Of a stretch of 26,080 nucleotides of DNA, positions 7,960-15,077 are shown piece by piece (positions within the stretch are counted from its first letter, which is position 1; each line of letters opens with the position of its first letter). The stretch comes from an uncultured Mucilaginibacter sp. GTDB taxonomy: Bacteria; Bacteroidota; Bacteroidia; Sphingobacteriales; Sphingobacteriaceae. The stretch lies in NCBI RefSeq assembly GCF_946481715.1, contig NZ_CAMLOV010000067.1, positions 1 through 26,080 of the forward strand, given 5' to 3'. The notes under the pieces are model-generated. The model was not told the DNA's origin. It saw only the letters and a program-made list of their open reading frames with translations, and did not search any database. The position numbers and the translations under genes are program-made.

Positions 7960-8688
7960 ATGAAAAATCAAGCTTCAAAAATATTCGTCCTATTGGCAGT
8001 GCTTTCGTTAAGCCTGCTATCATCCTCGTGCCGCAGGTTCCGCAAAGTACATGGCTCGGGCAAGGCTGCTACCGAAAAACGTACCGTTGTAGATTTTAGC
8101 AAGGTAGATGTATCCGGCGGTTTAAAAGTTACCCTTAAACAGGATAGCTCATCCACCGTAACCATTACTGCCGATGACAACCTGCTTAAATACATTAAAA
8201 CCGAAGTGGATGGCGATAAGCTGCGTATTTACACTACCCGCAACCTGGATAGCCAAACGGAACTAATTATTGGCATAGGCCTTAAAAAATTGGAGGCACT
8301 GGAAGCATCGGGCGCTGTGGAGGTAAGCTCTATCGGGCGCATCACTACCGGCAACCTCGACCTTGGCCTATCGGGCTCTACCCATTTGGATATGGACATT
8401 AGCGCGGCAGACGTGCACACCGATGGCAGCGGCGCCACCGAATTGAAACTGAGGGGGCAGGCAGCATCGCACCATGTAAATCTGAGTGGCAGCGGTGATA
8501 TTGATGCATTTGATTTTGTGGTTGGCAAATATAGTATAGAAACAAGTGGTGCCAGCCATTGCAAAATTAACGTATTGAAAGACCTTAGCGTACACAGCAG
8601 CGGCTCATCAGAAATTGAGTACAAAGGCAGCCCGTCAAACGTAAGCAGCGATAAATCGGGCGCGGCATCTATTACCAAGGTGGATTAA
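7960..8688 (+). CDS. GIN-domain (DUF2807) lipoprotein
   Basis: A 242-residue predicted lipoprotein: a hydrophobic signal (residues 7-20) ends in a lipobox with acceptor Cys24 (SLLSSSC). The mature part is a DUF2807/GIN beta-helix, opening with a typical segment (FSKVDVSGGLKVTLKQ) and containing repeated Gly-Ser turns (ASGAVEV, LSGSTHL, GSGATEL, LSGSGDI, SSGSSEI) about 20 residues apart. Family members are common in Bacteroidota envelopes; no enzymatic role is established. It follows two other GIN-family genes, so three such proteins are encoded in a row, but this one is only distantly similar to the other two. It has its own upstream ECF-like motif. Confidence 0.9.
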   Translation: MKNQASKIFVLLAVLSLSLLSSSCRRFRKVHGSGKAATEKRTVVDFSKVDVSGGLKVTLKQDSSSTVTITADDNLLKYIKTEVDGDKLRIYTTRNLDSQTELIIGIGLKKLEALEASGAVEVSSIGRITTGNLDLGLSGSTHLDMDISAADVHTDGSGATELKLRGQAASHHVNLSGSGDIDAFDFVVGKYSIETSGASHCKINVLKDLSVHSSGSSEIEYKGSPSNVSSDKSGAASITKVD

Positions 8689-8708
8689 CACCAAAAAACG
8701 GATACCGC

Positions 8709-8734
8709 TGTAACATTTTAAGGCTTAATACGAC
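8709..8734 (+). promoter_or_regulatory. ECF-sigma-like promoter upstream of the cytochrome c gene
   Basis: TGTAAC (8709-8714), a 16-bp spacer and CGAC (8731-8734), one base off CGTC, 34 bp before the ATG at 8769. Confidence 0.35.
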
Positions 8735-8768
8735 ATGTTATTTTACAGATAACACTACTTAACCTTAT

Positions 8769-9758
8769 ATGAAAAAGTTTAAAAAATGGATGGCATACTT
8801 TGTCATCCTCATTGTTTTGATAGCTATATCAGCGGTATCCTACGTAAGCTTTGCGCTTCCTGATGTTGGCAAGCCCGAAGAAATAAAAGTTGTGGCTACC
8901 CCGCAACGGCTGGCACGCGGCAAATACCTGGCAAGCCATGTAGCAGTTTGTATAGATTGCCACAGCACCCGTAAATGGGGCGAATTTGCAGGCCCGATAG
9001 ATACCAATGTGATTGGCGCAGGCGGCGAAAAATTTGATGCCGCAGTTAACTTCCCCGGGCTGGTTTATGTACCCAACATTACCCCATCGCACCTAAAAAG
9101 CTGGACGGACGGCGAACTTTTTCGCGCCATTACCGCCGGCGTTAAAAAAGATGGCTCCGCTATTTTCCCTATAATGCCTTACACCAGTTACGGTAAAATG
9201 GATAAGGAAGATGTGTACAGCATCATCGCCTACATTCGTACCCTAAAGCCGGTTGAAAACAGCTCGCCTGCACGCCAATTGAATTTCCCGCTTAATTTGC
9301 TGGTGAACACCATGCCGCAAAAAGCTGCTTTAGGTAAGTTGCCAGCCCAAAATGATACTTTAAAATACGGGCAGTATTTGGTGCAAGCCGCCGCCTGTGC
9401 AGATTGCCATACTAAGGCAGTGCAAGGCAAGCGGGTAGCGGGGATGGATTTTGCCGGCGGTAACGAATATGGCCTGCCGGGGGGAGGGGTGTTGCGCTCG
9501 GCTAATATTACGCCAGATATGCAAACAGGCATAGGCAGCTGGACCAAAGAACAGTTTGTGGCCCGTTTTATGCAGTACGCTAATGGCAGCGCAAAGCCGG
9601 TTGCAGTTAAACCCGGCGATTTCCAAACCATAATGCCCTGGTGGAAATACGGCGGCATGCAACAGCAGGACCTGGAGGCCATGTACGCTTATCTGCACAC
9701 CCTTAAGCCCGTAAGCAACAAGGTTGTAAAATTCGAAAACAAACCCGCAGCCAAATAA
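8769..9758 (+). CDS. Diheme c-type cytochrome, membrane-anchored
   Basis: The protein has 329 residues. An N-terminal hydrophobic segment (about 9-30) acts as signal or membrane anchor, placing the rest in the periplasm. Two covalent heme sites are present: CIDCH (Cys61, Cys64, His65) and CADCH (Cys210, Cys213, His214). Each domain ends with a similar block (IMPYTSYGKM and IMPWWKYGGM, followed by YIRTLKPV or YLHTLKPV); its Met residues are candidate distal heme ligands. The two halves therefore look like a duplicated cytochrome c domain, as in cytochrome subunits of membrane dehydrogenases (alcohol or gluconate type). No dehydrogenase subunit is adjacent, so the electron donor is unknown. Confidence 0.92.
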   Translation: MKKFKKWMAYFVILIVLIAISAVSYVSFALPDVGKPEEIKVVATPQRLARGKYLASHVAVCIDCHSTRKWGEFAGPIDTNVIGAGGEKFDAAVNFPGLVYVPNITPSHLKSWTDGELFRAITAGVKKDGSAIFPIMPYTSYGKMDKEDVYSIIAYIRTLKPVENSSPARQLNFPLNLLVNTMPQKAALGKLPAQNDTLKYGQYLVQAAACADCHTKAVQGKRVAGMDFAGGNEYGLPGGGVLRSANITPDMQTGIGSWTKEQFVARFMQYANGSAKPVAVKPGDFQTIMPWWKYGGMQQQDLEAMYAYLHTLKPVSNKVVKFENKPAAK

Positions 9759-9776
9759 TTTCTCAAAATAAATTCA

Positions 9777-9784
9777 TACTTTTG
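9777..9784 (+). promoter_or_regulatory. Candidate -7 promoter element of tig
   Basis: TACTTTTG matches TAnnTTTG; the start of transcription would be near 9788. No good -33 TTG is seen at the usual distance. Confidence 0.4.
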
Positions 9785-9799
9785 CGCCTCTAAAAAGCT

Positions 9800-9826
9800 G
9801 CCATGCGTTTTAATAATTCGCATGGC
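9800..9826 (+). promoter_or_regulatory. Stem-loop in the tig leader or cytochrome c 3' region
   Basis: GCCATGCG (9800-9807) pairs perfectly with CGCATGGC (9819-9826) around an 11-nt loop. What follows is T-rich but not a clean T-run. If the -7 element at 9777 is real, the hairpin begins about 12 nt into the tig transcript; otherwise it may end the cytochrome c transcript. Confidence 0.5.
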
Positions 9827-9862
9827 GGTTTATTTTGAATTAAAAAACTACCCGGTAAAAAG

Positions 9863-11215
9863 ATGAATATATCACAGGAAAAAGTTGATAACCTTAACAC
9901 GGTTGTAAAGATCAATTTAAACCCGGCTGATTATCAGCCACGCGTTGAAAAAGCAATTAAAGACCAAGCAAAAAAAGCAAAGATCCCTGGCTTCCGCCCG
10001 GGCATGGTTCCGCCGGCACACATTAAAAGGATGTACGGCAAAAGCATTTTGGTTGACGAGATCAACAACATGCTAAGCGATACTTTGAACAAATACCTCG
10101 AAGAAGAAAAACTGGAAGTACTTGGCCAGCCTTTGCCAAAACGCGAAGACGAGCGCAAAGAATACAACTGGGATTTTGCCGACGATTTTGAGTTTAACTA
10201 CGAAATTGGCTTAGCGCCCGAGTTTGAGATCGACTTTACTTCTAAAGACCAGATAACCCAGTATATCATTAAAGCTGATGAAGAAACATTGGCCCAAAGG
10301 GTTAAAAGCATCCGCCGTGCTTATGGCAAAATGACAAATCCTGACGTATCGGCAGACGATGATGTTCTTTATTCCGAATTAGTACAATTATCTCCGGATG
10401 GTTCTGTTTTTGAGGATGGCATTAGCAACACGGCATCTGTACGTTTAGACCTGATAAAGGATGAAGCCATTAAAGCATCATTAATAGGCCTGAAAAAAGG
10501 TGACGAGTTAACGCTGGATATCCAAAAAGCTTATGGCAATGATGCAGCTAAAATTGCAGGCCTGCTTAAGATAGACGAGGAAACAGCAGCTGATTTAAAA
10601 TCGAGCTTTAAACTAACGGTAAAAAATGTGAACCGTTTGGAAGAAGCCGATTTGAACCAGGAGTTCTTTGACAAATTATTTGGTGAAGGTAACGTAACTA
10701 CCGAAGAAGGTTTTAAGGAAAAAATTACTGAAGAAGTAGAAGGAATGATGCAGCAGGACAGCGAACGCAAACTGCAGAACGATATTTACAACTACAGCCT
10801 TAACAAAACGCAATTTAACCTGCCCGATGAGTTTTTAAAACGCTGGTTGAAAGCAACCAACGAAAAAATATCAGCAGAGGAACTGGAAAGTGGTTACGCC
10901 GATTTTGCAAAAAACCTGAAATGGACGCTGATAGCAAACAAAATTGTGAAAGATGGCAACATTGATATTAAATACGAAGAAGTATTTAATTACGCAAAAA
11001 TGAGTTTAGACCAGCAGTTCCGCGCGTACAGCCAGCAATCGCTTCCCGAGGAGCAATTGGCGCAGTACACCGTGCAGTATTTGCAAAACAAAGAGCAGGC
11101 AAACAAAATATTTGAGGAAGTAAAAGCCGTTAAGGTTTTTGATTACGTAAAAAGCGTAATTACCCTCGATAAAAAAGAGATCCTGTTTACAGATTTTAAC
11201 AAACTGGAAGACTAA
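9863..11215 (+). CDS. tig: Trigger factor (ribosome-associated chaperone)
   Basis: Trigger factor binds the ribosome exit site and shields nascent chains. The 450-residue length fits the family. The N-terminal ribosome-binding domain has the signature loop GFRPGMVPP (about residues 44-52). The middle region (about 150-245) corresponds to the PPIase (FKBP-like) domain but is diverged, so isomerase activity is uncertain. The C-terminal half is acidic and helical, fitting the chaperone arms. The clpP and clpX genes follow in the same direction, the same neighbourhood as in many bacteria, but separated here by a terminator-like hairpin and a repeat element. Confidence 0.96.
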   Translation: MNISQEKVDNLNTVVKINLNPADYQPRVEKAIKDQAKKAKIPGFRPGMVPPAHIKRMYGKSILVDEINNMLSDTLNKYLEEEKLEVLGQPLPKREDERKEYNWDFADDFEFNYEIGLAPEFEIDFTSKDQITQYIIKADEETLAQRVKSIRRAYGKMTNPDVSADDDVLYSELVQLSPDGSVFEDGISNTASVRLDLIKDEAIKASLIGLKKGDELTLDIQKAYGNDAAKIAGLLKIDEETAADLKSSFKLTVKNVNRLEEADLNQEFFDKLFGEGNVTTEEGFKEKITEEVEGMMQQDSERKLQNDIYNYSLNKTQFNLPDEFLKRWLKATNEKISAEELESGYADFAKNLKWTLIANKIVKDGNIDIKYEEVFNYAKMSLDQQFRAYSQQSLPEEQLAQYTVQYLQNKEQANKIFEEVKAVKVFDYVKSVITLDKKEILFTDFNKLED

Positions 11216-11253
11216 GCACTTCTGTTTAATAATATCCTTTACCAAAAGCATTT

Positions 11254-11280
11254 GCCAAAAGCAAGTGCTTTTGGCGTTTA
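11254..11280 (+). terminator. Terminator-like hairpin after tig
   Basis: GCCAAAAGC (11254-11262) and GCTTTTGGC (11267-11275) form a 9-bp perfect stem with an AAGT loop, followed by GTTTA rather than a long T-run. Confidence 0.7.
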
Positions 11281-11308
11281 AAAGTATTTACCACAAACAA
11301 AACCACCA

Positions 11309-11445
11309 TGTCATCTCGATAGAGCAGAAGGGGGAAAAGAGGGCAGGGGCGAATGAGAGATCTTGTTAGCCCTGCAAATCGAACCTGCATGGAGGCTTTG
11401 CATCGCTAACAAGATTTCTCCCTCGTTCCTCGGTTCGAAATGACA
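11309..11445. repeat. MITE-like inverted-repeat element upstream of clpP
   Basis: This 137-bp non-coding element has near-matching ends: TGTCATCTCGA (11309-11319) and TCGAAATGACA (11435-11445), 10 of 11 paired. Inside is a second pair of arms, GAGAGATCTTGTTAGC (11355-11370) and GCTAACAAGATTTCTC (11405-11420), 15 of 16 paired. The whole can fold as a long interrupted hairpin. It has no ORF and looks like the small dispersed intergenic repeats of Sphingobacteriaceae genomes (recollection, unchecked). It ends about 6 bp before the putative -33 box of clpP. Confidence 0.7.
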
Positions 11446-11451
11446 ACACGG

Positions 11452-11482
11452 TTGTTTTTAGGAGTAAACAATTTTTACTTTG
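11452..11482 (+). promoter_or_regulatory. Candidate clpP promoter
   Basis: A TTG (11452-11454) and TTACTTTG (11475-11482, one mismatch to TAnnTTTG) are separated by 20 bp. Transcription would start near 11486, giving about 85 nt of leader. Confidence 0.4.
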
Positions 11483-11570
11483 CACAAACTTTATTTCACC
11501 AAATCTATTCAACTAAAAACTATATTAGCCCCATAACCCAAAAGCATTTATATTATAACAAACACATATC

Positions 11571-12299
11571 ATGAGCAGTAATATCGATAAGAACGAATTC
11601 CGTAAATATGCTGTTAAGCACCACCGCTTAAACGGCCTCACTGTAGATAAATACCTTTCCACCTTCGATCGTAACAGCCAGCCAAGCGGCATTTACAACC
11701 CAACCGGCATGACGCCCTACATCATCGAAGAGCGCCAGATGAATGTGGCCCAGATGGACGTGTTCTCGCGTTTGATGATGGACCGCATCATTTTCCTTGG
11801 CGATGCTATTTACGACCAAAACGCAAACATTATACAGGCTCAATTGCTATTCCTGCAATCGGCAGATGCCAAGCGCGATATCCAGATCTATATCAACTCT
11901 CCGGGTGGCTCGGTTTATGCCGGTTTAGGTATATATGATACCATGCAGTTCATCAGTAACGATGTGGCTACCATTTGTACAGGCATGGCAGCATCAATGG
12001 GTGCCGTATTACTTTGCGCAGGTACAGCAGGCAAGCGTGCAGCATTACCACACTCACGGGTGATGATACACCAGCCATCAGGCGGTGCGCAGGGCCAGCA
12101 AAGCGATATCGAGATCACTTATCACGAGATCACTAAACTGAAAAAAGAACTATACCAGATCATCGCCGACCATAGCGGTGCTACCTACGAAAAAGTTTGG
12201 GAAGCATCAGACCGCGATTACTGGATGATTGCCGAAGAAGCAAAAGAATTTGGTATGGTTGATGAAGTTTTAAAAGGGAACAGTAACAAAACAAAATAA
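11571..12299 (+). CDS. clpP: ATP-dependent Clp protease proteolytic subunit
   Basis: ClpP forms the double-ring serine-peptidase chamber that degrades proteins unfolded by ClpX. The catalytic triad is complete: Ser142 in GMAASMGA, His167 in MIHQPSGG and Asp216 in SDRDYW, with the same spacings (25 and 49) as E. coli ClpP. The length is 242 residues, longer than the roughly 195-210 typical of ClpP. The excess is an N-terminal stretch of about 45 residues before the conserved core, which may include a propeptide or a Bacteroidota-type extension. The chosen ATG at 11571 precedes this extension; a later start cannot be excluded. clpX follows 79 bp downstream. Confidence 0.97.
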   Translation: MSSNIDKNEFRKYAVKHHRLNGLTVDKYLSTFDRNSQPSGIYNPTGMTPYIIEERQMNVAQMDVFSRLMMDRIIFLGDAIYDQNANIIQAQLLFLQSADAKRDIQIYINSPGGSVYAGLGIYDTMQFISNDVATICTGMAASMGAVLLCAGTAGKRAALPHSRVMIHQPSGGAQGQQSDIEITYHEITKLKKELYQIIADHSGATYEKVWEASDRDYWMIAEEAKEFGMVDEVLKGNSNKTK

Positions 12300-12330
12300 T
12301 CAGTTGCCTGTAACTCTAAGGGTTGCACAA

Positions 12331-12361
12331 TTGCAATTAAATTTTTAATTGATTATTTTTG
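12331..12361 (+). promoter_or_regulatory. Candidate clpX promoter
   Basis: TTG (12331-12333), a 20-bp spacer and TATTTTTG (12354-12361) match the Bacteroidota consensus in boxes and spacing. Transcription would start about 14 nt before the clpX ATG, so clpX could be expressed apart from clpP. Confidence 0.5.
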
Positions 12362-12378
12362 ATAAAACCAATTAGCAG

Positions 12379-13617
12379 ATGAACAAGAACAGCAAGGAGA
12401 TCAGGTGCTCGTTTTGCGGCGCCGGTAAACAGGACTCCCTGATGCTGATAGCAGGGCTCGACGCGCATATCTGCGATAAGTGCGTTAACCAGGCTAACGA
12501 GATACTGGCAGAAGAGCTAAAAGTACGTAAGGTGAAAGCTTCGCCATCGTCGCCTGCTATTTTAAAACCGGCAGAAATAAAATCGCACCTGGACCAATAC
12601 ATCATTGGGCAGGACGATGCAAAAAAAGTGCTGGCGGTTTCGGTATACAACCACTACAAACGCCTTAACCAGCGGGTAGAAAAGGACGAGGTAGAGATAG
12701 AAAAATCGAACATTATTATGGTGGGCGAAACCGGTACGGGTAAAACCTTACTGGCCAAAACCCTTGCCAAAATTTTGAACGTTCCTTTCTGTATTTGCGA
12801 TGCTACGGTACTAACCGAGGCCGGCTACGTGGGCGAGGATGTGGAAAGCATACTTACCCGTTTGCTGCAAAGCGCAGATTATGATGTGAACACTGCCGAA
12901 CGCGGTATAGTTTATATCGACGAGGTAGATAAAATTGCCCGCAAAAGCGATAATGCATCCATTACCCGCGATGTAAGCGGCGAGGGGGTACAACAAGCCT
13001 TATTGAAGATTTTGGAAGGAACAATGGTTAACGTACCGCCGCAGGGCGGCCGTAAACACCCCGACCAGAAGATGATCACCGTAAACACCAGTAACATCCT
13101 GTTTATTTGCGGCGGCGCGTTTGATGGTATCGACAGGAAGATCGCCAACAGGCTGCGTACCCAAACCGTGGGTTACAAAATGAAGCGCGATGACAGCGAG
13201 GTGGATATGAAAAACCTGTACAAGTACATCACCCCGCAGGATTTAAAATCGTTTGGGTTGATACCCGAGCTGATAGGCCGTTTGCCGGTACTTACCTACC
13301 TTAACCCATTGGATAGGGATGCCCTGCACAACATATTAACCGAGCCCAAGAACTCGTTATTGAAACAGTATAAAAAGCTGTTTGAATACGAGGGCGTAAA
13401 GCTGGAGTTTGATGTGGATGTTTTAGATTTTATTGTTGATAAGGCAATGGAGTTTAAATTAGGCGCCCGCGGGCTGCGATCTATTTGCGAGGCTATTATG
13501 ATAGATGCCATGTTCGAGTTCCCGTCTAAAAAGGATGTGAAACGCTTAAACGTGAATTTAGATTACGCAAGAGAGAAGTTTGAAAAATCGGACCTTAAAA
13601 AATTAAAGGTAGCTTAA
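12379..13617 (+). CDS. clpX: ATP-dependent Clp protease ATP-binding subunit ClpX
   Basis: ClpX is the hexameric AAA+ unfoldase that feeds substrates to ClpP. The 412 residues show the N-terminal zinc-binding domain (Cys10, Cys13, Cys32, Cys35), Walker A GETGTGKT (116-123), the GYVG pore loop (149-152), Walker B YIDEVDK (179-185), the RKH pore loop (225-227) and the family block [12 protein letters not shown] (293-304). At the place of the ClpP-docking IGF tripeptide of E. coli ClpX, this protein reads VGY (about 264-266), a conservative variant. clpP lies immediately upstream, supporting a ClpXP pair. Confidence 0.97.
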   Translation: MNKNSKEIRCSFCGAGKQDSLMLIAGLDAHICDKCVNQANEILAEELKVRKVKASPSSPAILKPAEIKSHLDQYIIGQDDAKKVLAVSVYNHYKRLNQRVEKDEVEIEKSNIIMVGETGTGKTLLAKTLAKILNVPFCICDATVLTEAGYVGEDVESILTRLLQSADYDVNTAERGIVYIDEVDKIARKSDNASITRDVSGEGVQQALLKILEGTMVNVPPQGGRKHPDQKMITVNTSNILFICGGAFDGIDRKIANRLRTQTVGYKMKRDDSEVDMKNLYKYITPQDLKSFGLIPELIGRLPVLTYLNPLDRDALHNILTEPKNSLLKQYKKLFEYEGVKLEFDVDVLDFIVDKAMEFKLGARGLRSICEAIMIDAMFEFPSKKDVKRLNVNLDYAREKFEKSDLKKLKVA

Positions 13618-13639
13618 CAATAAATTGGCTTAAAATAGC

Positions 13640-13660
13640 TATCTTTGTATTACAATACAA
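13640..13660 (+). promoter_or_regulatory. Candidate -7 element overlapped by a palindrome, upstream of the AMP nucleosidase gene
   Basis: TATCTTTG (13640-13647) fits the -7 consensus. Its last three bases begin an inverted repeat, TTGTAT (13645-13650) and ATACAA (13655-13660), spaced by 4 bp over the expected transcription start. This is where a repressor could bind, but no regulator is known here. A -33 TTG is not evident. Confidence 0.35.
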
Positions 13661-13663
13661 CGC

Positions 13664-13689
13664 AGCCCTGGCGATACCCCGCCGGGGTT
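13664..13689 (+). promoter_or_regulatory. GC-rich stem-loop between clpX and the AMP nucleosidase gene
   Basis: The arm at 13664-13673 pairs with 13680-13689 (10 bp with two G-T pairs) around a 6-nt loop. A shorter alternative hairpin (ACCCC with GGGGT, 13676-13688) is mutually exclusive with it. It is either the clpX terminator, though the T-run is poor, or a leader structure. Confidence 0.5.
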
Positions 13690-13760
13690 TGCTGTATAAA
13701 AAGGTTTTTGAACGCCCCCAAAGGAATTCGCCGATGGGTTAAAAATAAGGAGAACTCAAA

Positions 13761-14621
13761 ATGAACGAACAATTAGATGTTAAAAAAGACGATGCGCCAA
13801 AAGATGCAAAAAAGGTAAAAGAAGTAACCTCGCCGGTAAAATCGGGCCTAAAAACAAAAGATGCTATTGTTGCCAACTGGCTGCCCCGCTACACCGGCCG
13901 CCCGCTTGATGCTTTTGGCAAATACATCATCCTCACCAACTTTTCTAAATACCTGCAGCTGTTTTCTGAATGGAACGAGAATGCGCCGATAATGGGTTTG
14001 GATAAACCGATGCAAAGCGTAACCGCCAACGGCATCACCATTATCAACTTTGGGATGGGCAGCTCGGTAGCGGCAACCGTAATGGACCTGCTTACCGCCA
14101 TACACCCCGAGGCCGTGATATTCCTTGGTAAATGCGGCGGCTTAAAAAAGAAGAATAATGTAGGCGACCTTATACTGCCCATAGCGGCCATTCGCGGCGA
14201 AGGCACATCAAACGATTACCTGCCTGCCGAAGTGCCCGCATTGCCGGCCTTTGCTATGCAGAAAGCCATATCAACTACCATACGCGACTTTGGCCGCGAT
14301 TACTGGACCGGAACCTGCTACACCACCAACCGCCGCGTTTGGGAGCACGATAAAGACTTTAAAAAATACCTGAAGGACCTGCGCGCCATGGCGATTGACA
14401 TGGAAACGGCAACCATCTTCACCACGGGCTTCGCCAACAAAATACCAACCGGTGCGCTGTTGCTGGTATCCGATCAGCCGATGATACCCGAAGGCGTTAA
14501 AACCGCCGAAAGCGATTCGACTGTAACCGAGCAATTTGTAGAAACCCACCTGCGGGTAGGTATCGAATCGTTAAAACAACTTATTAATGGCGGGTTAACG
14601 GTGAAGCACCTTAAGTTTTAA
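13761..14621 (+). CDS. amn: AMP nucleosidase (PNP/UDP phosphorylase superfamily)
   Basis: The expected reaction is hydrolysis of AMP to adenine and ribose 5-phosphate. The 286-residue protein shows nucleoside-phosphorylase-superfamily blocks: NFGMGSSVAATV (about 96-107), a beta strand ending in FLGKCGG (about 120-126), the ribose/base-binding AIDMETA (about 211-217) and LLVSDQPM. It lacks the long extra N-terminal domain of E. coli Amn, as in the short Bacteroidota type (family knowledge). Residues 1-35 are a Lys/Asp-rich, probably disordered tail. The start is supported by an unusually good Shine-Dalgarno sequence, AAGGAG at 13747-13752, 8 nt before the ATG; most genes in this window lack one. 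The name amn is by family likeness; another nucleoside hydrolase role is possible. Confidence 0.85.
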   Translation: MNEQLDVKKDDAPKDAKKVKEVTSPVKSGLKTKDAIVANWLPRYTGRPLDAFGKYIILTNFSKYLQLFSEWNENAPIMGLDKPMQSVTANGITIINFGMGSSVAATVMDLLTAIHPEAVIFLGKCGGLKKKNNVGDLILPIAAIRGEGTSNDYLPAEVPALPAFAMQKAISTTIRDFGRDYWTGTCYTTNRRVWEHDKDFKKYLKDLRAMAIDMETATIFTTGFANKIPTGALLLVSDQPMIPEGVKTAESDSTVTEQFVETHLRVGIESLKQLINGGLTVKHLKF

Positions 14622-14626
14622 AGGTT

Positions 14627-14653
14627 CACCAAGTTCATTAGTTCATTGATGCA
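14627..14653 (+). repeat. Short TTCA-rich tandem repeat
   Basis: TTCACCAAG, TTCATTAG and TTCATTGATG follow one another right after the AMP nucleosidase stop. The same theme recurs at 14855-14888. Confidence 0.45.
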
Positions 14654-14697
14654 AAGCTGATGACAAAAGCATTTGCTACTAATTTTTGCCAAATATA

Positions 14698-14737
14698 GAA
14701 CGCCAAAGAGCCTGCATTAGCGGGCTCTTTGGCGTTT
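14698..14737 (+). terminator. Terminator of the AMP nucleosidase gene
   Basis: A stem of about 17-18 bp (14698-14715 with 14720-14737, with a few G-T pairs) closes on an ATTA tetraloop; AACGCCAAAGAGCC pairs perfectly with its partner arm. The tail is TTTATAAA. It lies about 75 bp after the stop codon. Confidence 0.8.
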
Positions 14738-14745
14738 ATAAACAA

Positions 14746-14860
14746 TCGTCATCCCGAATTTATTTCGGGACCCCACACGGCAGGTATTCAGCACGCAAAT
14801 CTGCCTGCAAAGGGTAGGGTTTTGTGGCTACTTTTATGATGGGGTGCTGAAACGAGTTCA
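14746..14860. repeat. Structured intergenic repeat element
   Basis: The stretch holds nested inverted arms: TCCCGAA/TTCGGGA (14752-14758 with 14764-14770), GGCAG/CTGCC (14779-14783 with 14801-14805) and TTCAGCAC/GTGCTGAA (14787-14794 with 14844-14851). The right part contains a small CTGAA-acgag-TTCAG hairpin. There is no ORF. It has the look of a dispersed repeat, apparently interrupted on its right side by a TTCA tandem repeat. Confidence 0.55.
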
Positions 14861-14888
14861 GGTTCACTAGTTCACTGGTTCATTCGTG
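14855..14888 (+). repeat. Second TTCA tandem repeat
   Basis: Consecutive units GTTCAG, GTTCACTA, GTTCACTG and GTTCATTCGTG. The same theme is at 14627. The rest of the gap up to 14992 shows nothing recognisable. Confidence 0.5.
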
Positions 14889-14992
14889 AAAAGGCTACCT
14901 TATCACAAGCAACAACGCAGTCTCTACGCCGGACAAGGCGGTTTGCAAATCGGTTATGCAAGCAGGTTGCTTGGTGCCTCAATAACGGGGGG

Positions 14993-15038
14993 ATAATAAA
15001 AAGGCCCGAAAGCATTTGCTTTCGGGCCTTTTTATTAT
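14993..15038. terminator. Long symmetric terminator, at the 3' end of the minus-strand kinase gene
   Basis: A perfect 22-bp inverted repeat (14993-15014 with 15017-15038) has a GC-rich core GGCCCGAAAGC flanked by A-run and T-run on both sides, so it can end transcription on either strand. It lies 40 bp beyond the stop of the minus-strand gene. Confidence 0.9.
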
Positions 15039-15077
15039 ATCTTGATTCTTAATTCTTAATGTCTTGAATCTCGCCTA

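Noticed and set aside
12308..12330. Another TGTAAC box before clpX as a fifth ECF-like promoter
   Set aside because: There is no CGTC at the right spacing, and a better TTG-N20-TATTTTTG promoter sits closer to the gene.
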